64,000 nucleotides of DNA from Paenarthrobacter sp. DKR-5 (GCF_018531425.1 NZ_JAHBOI010000006.1:173911-237910); one strand, 5' to 3'. Counted from the first letter of the stretch, positions 19,224-27,811 are shown. Numbers and translations are program-made. The notes: generated from the sequence alone by a model not told the origin.

Positions 19224-19260
19224 CGAACAGGCCCGGTAACGTACAGGCCCGGTAACGAAC
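19219..19260. repeat. 16-bp tandem repeat at the end of the DUF1648 gene, upstream of rpiB
   Basis: Units GGTAACGAACAGGCCC (19219-19234) and GGTAACGTACAGGCCC (19235-19250) are followed by a partial unit GGTAACGAAC (19251-19260). The first unit contains the stop codon of the upstream gene. The last copy forms a hairpin with following sequence: GGCCCGG 19246-19252 pairs with CCGGGCC 19260-19266. Confidence 0.8.
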
Positions 19261-19266
19261 CGGGCC
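19246..19266 (+). terminator. short hairpin after the DUF1648 gene
   Basis: A perfect 7-bp G/C stem (GGCCCGG/CCGGGCC) with loop TAACGAA lies 23 bp after the stop codon. No T tract follows, so termination would be inefficient. It is built out of the 16-bp repeat. Confidence 0.4.
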
Positions 19267-19369
19267 GGCGCCGCGGAACTTGTACCCTAGAGTCGAGCGT
19301 TAATCTCCTTGGCCGCACGGGTCCCCGGCCCGCGCCGCCGCAGCACCTCCCGAGCAGAACGGAACTGCA

Positions 19370-19852
19370 GTGTCCTACCCCCGCGTCCACATCGCCACCG
19401 ACCATGCCGGCCTGGAACTGAGTGCCCATCTGGTGGGCTATTTCAGCTCCAAGGGCTACGAGGTCGTTGACCACGGGCCGAAAGAATACGACCCCGAGGA
19501 CGACTACCCCTCGTTCTGCATCCGGGCCGCTGAAGCGGTCGTCGCCGACCAGGTGTCCGGGGTGCACGCGCTCGGCGTCGTCCTGGGCGGTTCGGGCAAC
19601 GGCGAGCAGATTGCGGCGAACAAGGTCCGCGGCGTGCGGGCAGCGCTGGCGTGGAACATTGACACGGCCCGCCTGGCGCGGGACCACAATGACGCGAACG
19701 TCATTGCCGTGGGCGGCCGGCAGCACTCGCTGGAAGAAGCCACCGAGCTGATCGAAGCGTTCCTGACGCACCCCTTCAGCCAGGCGCCGCGCCACGTCAG
19801 GCGGATCGGCAAGATTGCCGTCTATGAGACGAGCGGGGAAATCGTCGAGTAG
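19370..19852 (+). CDS. rpiB: ribose-5-phosphate isomerase B
   Basis: 160 residues from GTG 19370. ATDHAG (residues 9-14) and the phosphate-binding loop GGSGNGEQIAANK are characteristic. This loop has Ser where E. coli RpiB has its catalytic Cys, as in the mycobacterial type where a Glu acts (GEQ). ARDHNDANVIAVGGRQ completes the site. It interconverts ribose-5-P and ribulose-5-P in the pentose phosphate pathway. nei2 follows 9 bp downstream, and the same pair occurs in M. tuberculosis (from memory). Confidence 0.95.
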   Translation: MSYPRVHIATDHAGLELSAHLVGYFSSKGYEVVDHGPKEYDPEDDYPSFCIRAAEAVVADQVSGVHALGVVLGGSGNGEQIAANKVRGVRAALAWNIDTARLARDHNDANVIAVGGRQHSLEEATELIEAFLTHPFSQAPRHVRRIGKIAVYETSGEIVE

Positions 19853-19861
19853 CGAGCGGTC

Positions 19862-20758
19862 ATGCCCGAGGGACATTCCATTCACCGGCTGGCGCACCAG
19901 TTCGGATCGGTCTTCTCCGGCCAGCCGCTGAGGGCATCGAGCCCGCAGGGCAGGTTCGCTGACGGCGCGCGGCTGCTTGATGGCCACGTGCTGCTGGGCG
20001 CGTCGGCGCACGGCAAGCAGCTCTTCCTGCATTTCGACCACGACCTCCATCTGCGGGTGCACCTGGGGCTCTACGGCGCCTGGGAGTTCGGCGGGGACGA
20101 GACGTTCGCCGGCGCCTCCAGCATCGGCGCGCCACGACGGGTGGGGGAGCAGGAAAGCGGCTCCGTGCGGGGCGGCGGCTACAACGGTCCTCCGGCCCCG
20201 GTTGGCGCGGTCCGGGTGCGGCTGGAATCGGAACACGGCTGGGCCGACCTGCGCGGCGCGTCGGCCTGCGAGGTGCTGACCGCGGAGCAGATGGCGGCGG
20301 TCACGGCAAGGCTGGGTCCTGACCCGCTGCACGCCGACGACGGCGCCGGCGCTGCCGAGTTCGCCCGCCGGCTGGGCGCGAAGTCCGCGGCGGTGGGGCA
20401 ACTGCTGATGAACCAGGAAGTCATCGCCGGCGTGGGAAATGTGTACCGGGCCGAGGTGCTGTTCCTGCGCGGGCTGGACCCGCGGGCGCCCGGCCGGAGC
20501 GTACCCGAGGCCGAGGCGCTCGCGCTTTGGCGCACGGTGCGCTCCTGCATGTCCGACGGAGTGCACCAGGGCCGGATCGTCACCACCGAGCCGGCTGACC
20601 GCGGCAACCCGGACGGCCCGGCGTCGCGCGAGGACGCGCACTATGTCTACAAGCGGACGGGCCTGCCCTGCCGGCGCTGCGGGACGCCGGTGGCGCAGGC
20701 GGAGATGGCCGCCCGGAAGCTGTACTGGTGCCCCGGCTGCCAGGGCGGCTCCGCCTGA
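19862..20758 (+). CDS. nei2: Fpg/Nei-family DNA glycosylase (Nei2-like)
   Basis: 298 residues. The mature N-terminus PEGH supplies the catalytic Pro and Glu. QLLMNQEVIAGVGNVYRAEVLF is the helix-two-turn-helix, and the zinc finger is CRRCGTPV...YWCPGC. It should excise oxidised bases and nick abasic sites. The insertion near residues 85-110 (Gly/Ser/Pro-rich) is not in E. coli Nei. It lies just after rpiB and is convergent with the Fur gene. Confidence 0.92.
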   Translation: MPEGHSIHRLAHQFGSVFSGQPLRASSPQGRFADGARLLDGHVLLGASAHGKQLFLHFDHDLHLRVHLGLYGAWEFGGDETFAGASSIGAPRRVGEQESGSVRGGGYNGPPAPVGAVRVRLESEHGWADLRGASACEVLTAEQMAAVTARLGPDPLHADDGAGAAEFARRLGAKSAAVGQLLMNQEVIAGVGNVYRAEVLFLRGLDPRAPGRSVPEAEALALWRTVRSCMSDGVHQGRIVTTEPADRGNPDGPASREDAHYVYKRTGLPCRRCGTPVAQAEMAARKLYWCPGCQGGSA

Positions 20759-20793
20759 TTCGTCCCGGACCCAGGACCAGCTCAGACGCAGGA

Positions 20794-21243
20794 TCAGGAC
20801 GCGGGAGTGCCCGCGCACTGCGGGCAGACCCCGCGGAGGACGACCTGGGCGGACTCGATGACCGCTCCCGGCAGCTGCAGCCCCAGCAGGTCCTGCACCG
20901 GGGTGGCGGCAGGCACGTCCAGGAGGGCCTCGCACCGGCGGCAGAGGAAGTGGTGGTGGCTGTGGCCGTGCACCTCATACAGTGCGGTCCCGGGGCCGGC
21001 GTCGACGGCGGCGACCAGCCCGGCGTCGGCGAGGGCTTTCAAGGCGTTGTACACGCTGGTGCGGGGCAGGCCCGGTCCGTCACCGGCCACTGCCGCGGCG
21101 ACCTGGTCGGCCGAGCGGTGCCCGCCCAGCCGGGCCAGGGTGCGGTAGACGGTGAGCCGGGGACCGGTGACGCGCAGCCCGCGGGAGCGCAGCCGGGCCG
21201 CGACGTCGTCGGACGTCGGGTGCGCAAGGGGATCAACGGTCAC
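20794..21243 (-). CDS. Fur-family metalloregulator
   Basis: 149 residues from GTG 21243, which follows a strong GGAGGAGGG ribosome site. The N-terminal winged helix is RLRSRGLRVTGPRLTVYRTL...ADQVAAAV...RTSVYNALKALADAGLV. The metal half has HGHSHHHFLCRRC and CPQC, giving two CxxC pairs for the structural zinc and a His-rich sensing loop. It could be a Fur, Zur or PerR homologue; the protein alone does not decide. Its promoter region carries five 17-bp repeats. Confidence 0.9.
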   Translation of the reverse strand: MTVDPLAHPTSDDVAARLRSRGLRVTGPRLTVYRTLARLGGHRSADQVAAAVAGDGPGLPRTSVYNALKALADAGLVAAVDAGPGTALYEVHGHSHHHFLCRRCEALLDVPAATPVQDLLGLQLPGAVIESAQVVLRGVCPQCAGTPAS

Positions 21244-21293
21244 CGCTGCCCTCCTCCGGGTCGACGCAGCTCGAGTGCTTACACATTATCCAG

Positions 21294-21378
21294 ATTTAGA
21301 CCCTGTACAAATTTAGACGCTGTACAAATTTAGACGCAGTACAGATTTAGACGCAGTACAGATTTAGACGCAGTACAA
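21294..21378. repeat. five tandem 17-bp repeats upstream of the Fur-family gene
   Basis: Exact head-to-tail units of 17 bp at 21294-21310, 21311-21327, 21328-21344, 21345-21361 and 21362-21378. The consensus is ATTTAGACGCAGTACAA, with at most three differences per unit. On the minus strand most units carry TTGTAC or CTGTAC, a -35-like hexamer. The unit nearest the gene places TTGTAC (21305-21310) 16 bp from TAATGT (21283-21288). The block is far more A/T-rich than its surroundings. Confidence 0.92.
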
Positions 21379-21397
21379 ATAAGCAGGCCGAGTGACT

Positions 21398-21428
21398 TAA
21401 AAACAGAAGGCCCCTCCGGAGAGGGGCC
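21398..21428 (-). terminator. intrinsic terminator of tRNA-Gly
   Basis: On the minus strand the hairpin GGCCCCTC-TCCG-GAGGGGCC (21428-21409) is followed by TTCTGTTTTT, a classical intrinsic terminator just after the tRNA 3' end at 21434. Confidence 0.88.
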
Positions 21429-21433
21429 AGACG

Positions 21434-21504
21434 AGGGGATGACGGGAATCGAACCCGCGTAATCAGTTTGGAAGACTGAGGCTCTACCATTGAGCTACAT
21501 CCCC
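21434..21504 (-). tRNA. tRNA-Gly (anticodon TCC)
   Basis: 71 nt on the minus strand. The acceptor arm pairs GGGGATG with CATCCCC, the anticodon loop reads CTTCCAA (TCC), and the T loop is TTCGATT. The 3' CCA is not encoded. A terminator follows. Confidence 0.95.
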
Positions 21505-21638
21505 GAAGGGCCGGCACCTTCAGTGCGCCATGGCGGTGAACCGCCCGCAATCCGTGCCGTCGGTCATTGCGACCGGAGATAACTAAATCATACCTGCGGC
21601 CGGTAGTGTCAAATGTGCAACACCGCTCGCTTTCGCTT

Positions 21639-21649
21639 TAGACTAGCCT
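21639..21649 (+). promoter_or_regulatory. -10 region candidate for tRNA-Pro
   Basis: TAGACT (21639-21644) overlaps TAGCCT (21644-21649) just 8-14 bp before the tRNA-Pro start at 21658. This is the right place for a -10 box. No convincing -35 hexamer is visible. Confidence 0.4.
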
Positions 21650-21657
21650 GTGCACTA

Positions 21658-21730
21658 CGGGGCGTAGCGTAGTGGCTAGCGCGCCTGCTTTGGGAGCAGG
21701 AGATCGCAGGTTCGAGTCCTGTCGCCCCGA
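21658..21730 (+). tRNA. tRNA-Pro (anticodon TGG)
   Basis: 73 nt. The acceptor arm CGGGGCG pairs with CGCCCCG, the anticodon stem CCTGC pairs with GCAGG around TTTGGGA (TGG), and the T loop is TTCGAGT. CCA is not encoded. It lies directly upstream of tig, as in related actinobacteria. Confidence 0.95.
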
Positions 21731-21793
21731 CACGGCTGGCCCGGCATCCGCCCGGGGAGTCGCCATCATCCACCAATCCAGGAGTACTCCGCT

Positions 21794-23191
21794 GTGAAGA
21801 GCGCCGTCGAGAACATCAATCCCACCCGGGTCAAGCTCAATGTTGAGGTCCCCTTCGAGGAATTGAAGCCAAGCATCGACGAGGCCTACAAGACCATCGC
21901 CTCGCAGATCCAGGTCCCCGGATTCCGCAAGGGCAAGGTCCCCAGCAAGCTGATCGACCAGCGCGTCGGCCGCGGCTATGTCCTGGAGACCGCCATCAAC
22001 GAGGGCCTGAACGGCTTCTACCAGAACGCCGTGCAGGAGACGGGCATCCGCCCGCTGAGCCGCCCCGAGGTCGAGGTGACCGAGGTCCCGGACCCGACCG
22101 CCACCGACGGCCAGCTCAAGTTCCACGTCGAGGTCGACATCCGTCCCGAGGTTGAACTGCCCGACTACAGCGGCATCGCCGTCGAGGTCGAGGCCGCCGA
22201 GACGTCCGACGCCGACGTGGAGACGGCCCTCGACGAGCTGCGCGGCCGCTTCGGCACGCTCAAGCCGGTCGAGCGTCCCGCCGCCGACGGCGACTTCCTG
22301 ACCATCGACATCAGCGCCAAGGTCGACGGCGAAGAGGTCGACTCCGCGACGGGCCTGTCCTACCAGGTCGGCTCCGGCACCATGCTCGAAGGCCTCGACG
22401 AGGCTGTCACCGGACTCTCCGTCGACGAGTCGGCAATCTTCGACACCAAGCTCGTCGGCGGCGACCACGCCGGCGAGGACGCGCAGGTGTCGGTGAAGGT
22501 CACTGCTGTCAAGGAGCGCGAGCTGCCGGTGGCCAACGACGACTTCGCCCAGCTGGCCAGCGAGTTCGACACCCTTGAGGAACTGCGCGCCGACCTGGCC
22601 AAGCAGGCAGGGGAGTCCGCGATCGTCAAGCAGGGCGTCGAAGCCCGCGACAAGGTGCTCGACAAGCTCGTCGAAATGATCGAGGTTCCGGTTCCGGAAT
22701 CCGTCATCACCGAGCAGATCGAGCAGCACTTCAACGCCGAGGCCGGCCAGCAGGCCGAGGACCACGACACCGAAGAGCACCGCGCCGAGGTCAAGACCAA
22801 CGCCGAGCGCGCCTTCAAGAACGAGATCATCCTCGACGCTATTGCGGAGAAGGAAGAGGTCGGCGTCAGCCAGAACGAGCTGATCGACTACATCGTCTCG
22901 ACGGCCAGCCAGTACGGCATGGACCCGAACCAGTTCGCCCAGCTGATCGACCAGAGCGGCCAGGTCCCGATGATGGTGTCCGAGGTCCGCCGCCGCAAGG
23001 CCCTCGCCGTGGTGCTGGCCGAAGCCAAGGTCACCGACAGCAAGGGCGAGACCGTGGACCTGAGCGAGTTCGTGCGCCCCGCGGGTGAAGAGGAAGCTCC
23101 GGCTGCCGAAGAGGCTCCCGAGGCATCCGAAGAAACCGCCGCGCAGGCCAAGACCCCGGCCGCCGACGATCCGGGTGCAGCCCGCTTCTAG
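21794..23191 (+). CDS. tig: trigger factor, ribosome-associated chaperone and prolyl isomerase
   Basis: 465 residues from GTG 21794. The N-terminal ribosome-binding domain (~1-110) has [15 protein letters not shown], the classical loop that docks on L23. The FKBP-type domain (~160-240) has [11 protein letters not shown] and [16 protein letters not shown]. The helical C-terminal chaperone arms follow, ending in a Glu/Ala-rich tail. It folds nascent chains and sits upstream of clpP1-clpP2-clpX. Confidence 0.96.
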   Translation: MKSAVENINPTRVKLNVEVPFEELKPSIDEAYKTIASQIQVPGFRKGKVPSKLIDQRVGRGYVLETAINEGLNGFYQNAVQETGIRPLSRPEVEVTEVPDPTATDGQLKFHVEVDIRPEVELPDYSGIAVEVEAAETSDADVETALDELRGRFGTLKPVERPAADGDFLTIDISAKVDGEEVDSATGLSYQVGSGTMLEGLDEAVTGLSVDESAIFDTKLVGGDHAGEDAQVSVKVTAVKERELPVANDDFAQLASEFDTLEELRADLAKQAGESAIVKQGVEARDKVLDKLVEMIEVPVPESVITEQIEQHFNAEAGQQAEDHDTEEHRAEVKTNAERAFKNEIILDAIAEKEEVGVSQNELIDYIVSTASQYGMDPNQFAQLIDQSGQVPMMVSEVRRRKALAVVLAEAKVTDSKGETVDLSEFVRPAGEEEAPAAEEAPEASEETAAQAKTPAADDPGAARF

Positions 23192-23206
23192 TCCCGCAGC
23201 GCCACC

Positions 23207-23246
23207 GGCCGCCGTCCTCCACCATGGAGGGCGGCGGCCGTTGTTT
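23207..23246 (+). terminator. terminator hairpin after tig
   Basis: A 14-nt left arm (23207-23220) and right arm (23226-23239), with loop ACCAT and two internal mismatches, are followed by GTTGTTT. It lies 15 bp after the tig stop. Confidence 0.75.
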
Positions 23247-23266
23247 AAGCGGCTCCGGCACTGGTG

Positions 23267-23277
23267 CGCCGTCAGCG
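23267..23277. promoter_or_regulatory. candidate ClgR-type site upstream of clpP1
   Basis: CGCCGTCAGCG resembles the CGC-N5-GCG core reported for the actinobacterial Clp regulator ClgR, with one mismatch in the central A. The downstream flank AAC fits and the upstream flank does not. It lies about 115 bp before clpP1. Judged by eye only. Confidence 0.35.
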
Positions 23278-23393
23278 AACAGCACGCTTTGCGGAAACAA
23301 AACGCGGGCCGGAACGGCTACTGTCCAAAGAGGAAACAGAAGGCAGGCATTGTCTGACTTGGCCAGTCCACAGCGAGTGAGAGGTACCAACCA

Positions 23394-24017
23394 ATGTCCA
23401 ACGAAACACCGGCCCCCACCATGGCCGCCGTTGAGCCGGCCAGCCGGGACGATTACATCTACAACCGTCTGCTGCGCGAGCGCATCATCTGGCTGGGCTC
23501 GGAGGTGCGGGACGAGAACGCGAACACCATCTGCTCGCAGCTGCTGCTGCTCTCGGCCGAGGACCCCGAGAAGGACATCTACCTCTACATCAACTCCCCG
23601 GGCGGATCGATCACGGCCGGCATGGCGATCTACGACACGATGCAGTTCATCCCGAACGACGTTGTCACGGTCGCCACGGGCCTGGCAGCGTCGATGGGAC
23701 AGTTCCTGCTTTCTTCCGGCACCAAGGGCAAGCGCTACGCGACCCCCAACGCCCGCATCCTCATGCACCAGCCTTCCGGCGGCATCGGCGGCACGGCGTC
23801 GGACATCAAGATCCAGGCCGAGCTGATCCTGCACATGAAGAAGGTCATGGCTGAGCTCACCGCCGAGCAGACCGGGCAGACCGTGGAGCAGATCCTCAAG
23901 GACAACGACCGCGACAAGTGGTTCACGGCGGCCGAAGGCCTTGAATACGGCTTCTTCGACAAGATCGCAGCGCACTCCGGGTCCGTCTCGGGCGGCGGCG
24001 GAACTGCGCAGAACTGA
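23394..24017 (+). CDS. clpP1: ATP-dependent Clp protease proteolytic subunit 1
   Basis: 207 residues. The catalytic Ser lies in [16 protein letters not shown] and the His in [14 protein letters not shown]; the Asp follows in the C-terminal third. The N-terminal ~14 residues are a likely processed propeptide. Actinobacteria use a mixed ClpP1P2 tetradecamer, and clpP2 follows 32 bp downstream. The ribosome site is GAGAGG. Confidence 0.96.
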   Translation: MSNETPAPTMAAVEPASRDDYIYNRLLRERIIWLGSEVRDENANTICSQLLLLSAEDPEKDIYLYINSPGGSITAGMAIYDTMQFIPNDVVTVATGLAASMGQFLLSSGTKGKRYATPNARILMHQPSGGIGGTASDIKIQAELILHMKKVMAELTAEQTGQTVEQILKDNDRDKWFTAAEGLEYGFFDKIAAHSGSVSGGGGTAQN

Positions 24018-24049
24018 CCGGCACCGAGACACACCAGGAGACCAGCACC

Positions 24050-24718
24050 ATGAACTTCAACTTCAGCGCCGCCGGCGGATCCGCGCAGAACATGCCCACC
24101 AGCCGCTACGTGCTTCCCCAGTTCGAGGAGCGCACGCCGTACGGCTTCAAGCGCCAGGACCCCTACACCAAGCTTTTCGAGGACCGCATCATCTTCCTGG
24201 GCGTCCAGGTCGATGACGCATCGGCCGATGACATCATGGCCCAGCTGCTGGTGCTCGAGTCCACGGACCCGGACCGCGACATCACGCTCTACATCAACTC
24301 CCCGGGCGGCTCGTTCACCGCGATGACGGCCATCTACGACACGATGCAGTACATCCGGCCCGAGATCCAGACGGTGTGCCTGGGCCAGGCTGCCAGTGCC
24401 GCGGCCGTGCTGCTGGCTGCCGGCACCCCCGGCAAGCGCCTGGCACTGCCGAACGCCCGCGTGCTCATCCACCAGCCCGCCCTCGCCGGCGGCGACCGCG
24501 GCCAGGCCTCCGACATCGAGATCCAGGCCAACGAAGTCATGCGTATGCGCAGCTGGCTTGAGACGACCCTCGGCCGCCACTCCGGGCGCACACCGGAACA
24601 GGTCAACAACGACATCGAGCGCGACAAGATCCTGACCGCCGAGGAGGCCCGCGACTACGGCCTGATCGACCAGGTCCTGGACTCCCGCAAGATCAAGGCC
24701 ACGGCCATCGCCAAGTAG
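24050..24718 (+). CDS. clpP2: ATP-dependent Clp protease proteolytic subunit 2
   Basis: 222 residues. The Ser is in [17 protein letters not shown] and the His in [13 protein letters not shown], the P2-type variant. A longer N-terminal leader than ClpP1 (start [10 protein letters not shown]) contains [21 protein letters not shown]. It forms the second ring of the ClpP1P2 protease and is in an operon with clpP1. A terminator hairpin follows before clpX. Confidence 0.96.
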   Translation: MNFNFSAAGGSAQNMPTSRYVLPQFEERTPYGFKRQDPYTKLFEDRIIFLGVQVDDASADDIMAQLLVLESTDPDRDITLYINSPGGSFTAMTAIYDTMQYIRPEIQTVCLGQAASAAAVLLAAGTPGKRLALPNARVLIHQPALAGGDRGQASDIEIQANEVMRMRSWLETTLGRHSGRTPEQVNNDIERDKILTAEEARDYGLIDQVLDSRKIKATAIAK

Positions 24719-24731
24719 GCGCCGGCAGCAC

Positions 24732-24773
24732 ACGCCGGAGCCGCCCGCGTAAAGTCGGCGGCTCCGGCGTTTG
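24732..24773 (+). terminator. terminator after clpP2
   Basis: A perfect 14-bp stem (24732-24745 with 24757-24770) and an 11-nt loop, followed by TTG. It separates clpP2 from clpX, which therefore probably has its own promoter. Confidence 0.75.
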
Positions 24774-24903
24774 CTGTACCCGCTCTGTCGGTGATGTGCC
24801 CTACAGTGGAGCTAGCCAGTTTTTCAGGCATCGTCCTTCGGGACAGGCCGGGCACCCGGTGCACCGGCCGCAGCGCGAGAGTAAGACACGAAGGGAACTC
24901 CAC

Positions 24904-26190
24904 ATGGCTCGAATAGGCGAGAGCGCTGATCTGCTGAAGTGCTCTTTCTGCGGCAAGAGCCAAAAGCAGGTCCGCAAACTCATTGCGGGCCCGGGCGTCT
25001 ATATCTGCGACGAGTGCATCGAGCTGTGCAACGAGATCATCGAGGAAGAGCTCGCTGAAGTCGCGGATCTGGGCAGCTTCGAGCTCCCGAAGCCGCGGGA
25101 GATCTTCGAATTCCTGCAGGAATACGTCATCGGCCAGGAGCCGGCGAAGCGCTCGCTCGCCGTCGCCGTCTACAACCACTACAAGCGGATCCAGGCAGGG
25201 CACGCGCCCAAGAACGGATCGCTCGTCGACGGCGGACACCACGACGACGTGGAGATCGCCAAGTCCAACATTCTGCTGATCGGCCCGACAGGCTGCGGCA
25301 AGACCTATCTGGCCCAGACGCTGGCCCGACGGTTGAACGTGCCTTTCGCCGTGGCGGACGCGACGGCGCTTACCGAAGCCGGATATGTGGGCGAGGACGT
25401 CGAGAACATCCTGCTGAAACTGATCCAGGCTGCCGACTACGACGTCAAGAAGGCCGAGCAGGGAATCATCTACATTGACGAGATCGACAAGATCTCGCGC
25501 AAGAGCGAGAACCCCTCGATCACCCGCGACGTGTCCGGCGAAGGCGTCCAGCAGGCCCTGCTGAAAATCCTCGAAGGAACGGTGGCATCCGTGCCCCCGC
25601 AGGGCGGCCGCAAGCACCCGCACCAGGAGTTCATCCAGATTGACACGACGAACGTGCTCTTCATCGTGGCCGGGGCTTTTGCCGGGCTCGAGGAGATCAT
25701 CGGTTCACGCGCCGGCAAGAAGGGCATCGGGTTCGGCGCGCCGCTGTCCTCGCTGAAGGATGACGACGGCAACGGTTATGCGGACGTGATGCCGGAGGAC
25801 CTGCTCAAGTTCGGCCTCATTCCCGAGTTCATCGGGCGCCTGCCGGTCATCACCACCGTCTCGAAGCTTGACCGGACGGCGCTGATCCAGATCCTCGCCG
25901 AGCCCAAGAACGCCCTGATCAAGCAGTACCAGAGGATGTTCCAGCTGGACGGCGTCGAGCTGGTGTTTGAAGAGGAAGCGCTGAACGCGATCGCCGACCA
26001 GGCGCTCGAACGCGGCACCGGTGCGCGCGGCCTGCGGGCGATCATGGAGGACGTGCTCCAGCCGGTGATGTTCGACCTGCCGAGCCGGGACGACATCGCC
26101 AGCGTGGTCATCACCGCGGACGTCGTGGCCAAGGTCGCACAGCCGACGCTGGTCCCGCACGACGTTGTCAAGCGCCGCAAGACGGCCTGA
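24904..26190 (+). CDS. clpX: ClpX, unfoldase subunit of ClpXP
   Basis: 428 residues from ATG 24904. The N-terminal zinc-binding domain has four Cys (CSFCGKSQ...[10 protein letters not shown]). The AAA+ core has Walker [11 protein letters not shown] (near residue 127), Walker [11 protein letters not shown] and the pore loop [17 protein letters not shown] is the conserved IGF/RFIGR region. It recognises and unfolds substrates for ClpP1P2. Confidence 0.97.
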   Translation: MARIGESADLLKCSFCGKSQKQVRKLIAGPGVYICDECIELCNEIIEEELAEVADLGSFELPKPREIFEFLQEYVIGQEPAKRSLAVAVYNHYKRIQAGHAPKNGSLVDGGHHDDVEIAKSNILLIGPTGCGKTYLAQTLARRLNVPFAVADATALTEAGYVGEDVENILLKLIQAADYDVKKAEQGIIYIDEIDKISRKSENPSITRDVSGEGVQQALLKILEGTVASVPPQGGRKHPHQEFIQIDTTNVLFIVAGAFAGLEEIIGSRAGKKGIGFGAPLSSLKDDDGNGYADVMPEDLLKFGLIPEFIGRLPVITTVSKLDRTALIQILAEPKNALIKQYQRMFQLDGVELVFEEEALNAIADQALERGTGARGLRAIMEDVLQPVMFDLPSRDDIASVVITADVVAKVAQPTLVPHDVVKRRKTA

Positions 26191-26234
26191 TCCCTCGGTG
26201 CCTCCGCCGGCCGGGGGTTCAGCAAGCCGTCCCG

Positions 26235-26240
26235 TATAGT
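26235..26240 (+). promoter_or_regulatory. -10 box candidate for the RDD gene
   Basis: TATAGT lies 57 bp upstream of the RDD start and 4 bp before the hairpin at 26244-26271. No clear -35 is visible. Confidence 0.4.
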
Positions 26241-26243
26241 GCC

Positions 26244-26274
26244 AAGGACCCGGAGTTCGCTCCGGGTCCTTCCC
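26244..26274 (+). terminator. 12-bp hairpin between clpX and the RDD gene
   Basis: AAGGACCCGGAG-TTCG-CTCCGGGTCCTT is a perfect stem with a stable UUCG tetraloop. It is followed by CCC rather than T. It may end clpX transcripts or lie at the very 5' end of the RDD mRNA, given the TATAGT just before it. Confidence 0.6.
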
Positions 26275-26296
26275 ATCAGCTCCGGAGGCAACCCCC

Positions 26297-27100
26297 ATGT
26301 CGAATACACCCTCGGACGACCGCAGCCCCGAACAGCCCGGCGGCTATGGCCGGCAGCAGCCCGGGTCGTATGGTGAGCGGCAGCCCGGATCGTATGGTGA
26401 GCGGCAGCCCGGACCGTATGGTGAGCAGCAGCCCGGACAGTATGGCCAGCAGCAGTCCTACCAGCCCCCGCAGTACGGACCGCCGCAGCCGTGGCAGCAA
26501 CAGGCCGCCTACGCCGGCTACCAGAGCCCGGGCGTCTTCGGCGGCTACGCGCCGGTGGGAACCGCGCTGCGCAACGCTGCTCCGGTCAGCGCCGGGCTGC
26601 AGATCGCGGCCAATTTCGTGGACGGCTTGATCACCGGCGTGATTGGACTGGTCGTGTTTTTCGCGTCGCTCGGACCGGCCTATGCAAACCTGTTGTCCTA
26701 CTCCGCGACCAGCCCGGCGTCGACGAGCCGGACCGTGGCCGGACAGTTCGCCGCGCAGGCCTTCACCGGAATGGCCGTTTTCGGCGTCGTGATGCTCGCA
26801 CTGGGGATCTTCCTCTGGTGGTGGCTGGCCAGGAAGGGAAAGAGCTTCGGCTTCGCCGTCTTCGGCCTGCGGCTGGTGAGCGCCCAGGACGGGCAGCCCC
26901 TGGGCTGGGGGAAGACTTTCCTGCGCTATTTGGTTATGAGCTTGGGAAGCTCTTTGACCGGTGGCCTGCTGGGTCTGCTGTTCTGGCTTTCCCCGCTGTT
27001 CGATTCGACGTCCGGGTGGTTCCGGGCGTGGCAGGACAAGATGGTCGACGGCGTCATGATCAACCACAAGCTTGGCCAGGACACTCTGGCCCCGCGCTGA
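26297..27100 (+). CDS. RDD-family membrane protein with a Gln/Pro/Gly/Tyr-rich N-terminus
   Basis: 267 residues. Residues ~15-90 are a low-complexity cytoplasmic tail with repeated PGSYGERQ-like octapeptides. Then come RDD-domain helices: NFVDGLITGVIGLVVFF (the Arg-Asp-Asp signature is reduced here), a second helix at FAAQAFTGMAVFGVVMLALG, GFAVFGLRLVSAQDGQPLGWGKT and a C-terminal helix pair with WQDKMVDGVMI. Role unknown; related proteins have been linked to ion transport. The dsbA-like gene follows 18 bp downstream and is probably cotranscribed. Confidence 0.82.
   Translation: MSNTPSDDRSPEQPGGYGRQQPGSYGERQPGSYGERQPGPYGEQQPGQYGQQQSYQPPQYGPPQPWQQQAAYAGYQSPGVFGGYAPVGTALRNAAPVSAGLQIAANFVDGLITGVIGLVVFFASLGPAYANLLSYSATSPASTSRTVAGQFAAQAFTGMAVFGVVMLALGIFLWWWLARKGKSFGFAVFGLRLVSAQDGQPLGWGKTFLRYLVMSLGSSLTGGLLGLLFWLSPLFDSTSGWFRAWQDKMVDGVMINHKLGQDTLAPR
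26340..26450 (+). repeat. 24-bp coding repeats in the RDD gene
   Basis: About four head-to-tail 24-bp units encode PGSYGERQ, PGSYGERQ, PGPYGEQQ and PGQYGQQQ. They begin with CCCGG and share the string TATGGTGAGC in three copies. The repeat stays in frame, so copy-number change would alter only the tail length. Confidence 0.8.
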
Positions 27101-27118
27101 CCCGCGACGAAGGAGAAA

Positions 27119-27736
27119 TTGATGAGCGAGACCCGCAACAAGGCTGATTTCTGGTTCGACCCGATGTGCCCCTTCGCCTGGATCACCTCCCGGTGGATCG
27201 GCGAGGTTTCGCAGGTGCGCAACCTCGACGTCGACTGGCACGTGATGAGCCTCGCGATCCTGAACGAGGACAAGGATGATCTGCCTGAAAGCTACCAGGA
27301 CCTGATGAAGAAGGCCTGGGGGCCGGTGCGCGTGATCACCGCCGCCAGCGAACTGCACGGAGCCGGGGTTGTGAAGCCGCTCTACGACGCCATGGGAACC
27401 CGGATCCACAACGAGGGCAACGGCGACATTGCGCGCGTGATTGAGGAGTCACTGGCCGAGGCCGGCCTCCCGGCGGACCTGGCAGCCTTCGCCGAGCTGG
27501 ACAAATACGACACCCAGCTCCGGGCCAGCCATGAGGAAGGCATCAGCAAGGTGGGCCAGGAAGTCGGCACCCCCGTCGTCGCCTTCAACGGCACCGCTTT
27601 CTTCGGGCCGGTGCTGACCCGCATCCCGCGCGGCGAGACCGCCGGCAGGATCTGGGACGGCGCCGTCGCGATGGCCGAGTTCCCGTTCTTCTACGAACTC
27701 AAGCGCAGCCGCACGACGAGCCCCGAGTTCGACTAA
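27119..27736 (+). CDS. DsbA-family protein related to mycothiol-dependent reductase Rv2466c
   Basis: 205 residues. The thioredoxin-like start ADFWFDPMCPFAWITSRW, the WHVMSLAILNEDKDDLPE segment, the helical insert MGTRIHNEGNGDI, and VGTPVVAFNGTAFFGPVLTRIPRGE with the cis-Pro loop strongly match what I remember of Rv2466c. That protein has CPWC; here the motif is CPFA, so the second Cys is replaced by Ala. It may therefore work by a monothiol mechanism with mycothiol, or have changed function. Cytoplasmic, no signal peptide. Confidence 0.88.
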   Translation: MMSETRNKADFWFDPMCPFAWITSRWIGEVSQVRNLDVDWHVMSLAILNEDKDDLPESYQDLMKKAWGPVRVITAASELHGAGVVKPLYDAMGTRIHNEGNGDIARVIEESLAEAGLPADLAAFAELDKYDTQLRASHEEGISKVGQEVGTPVVAFNGTAFFGPVLTRIPRGETAGRIWDGAVAMAEFPFFYELKRSRTTSPEFD

Positions 27737-27775
27737 GCGCAGCGGTTTGTGTGCGCCGGTCCTCTAAAAAACCTC

Positions 27776-27805
27776 TTGCGAAAGCCGCGACGCAGGAGCA
27801 GAATT
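27776..27805 (+). promoter_or_regulatory. promoter candidate for the orphan RNA
   Basis: TTGCGA at 27776-27781 and AGAATT at 27800-27805 are separated by 18 bp. This places a transcription start near 27812, exactly where the first RNA hairpin begins. Confidence 0.45.
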
Positions 27806-27811
27806 AATCCA

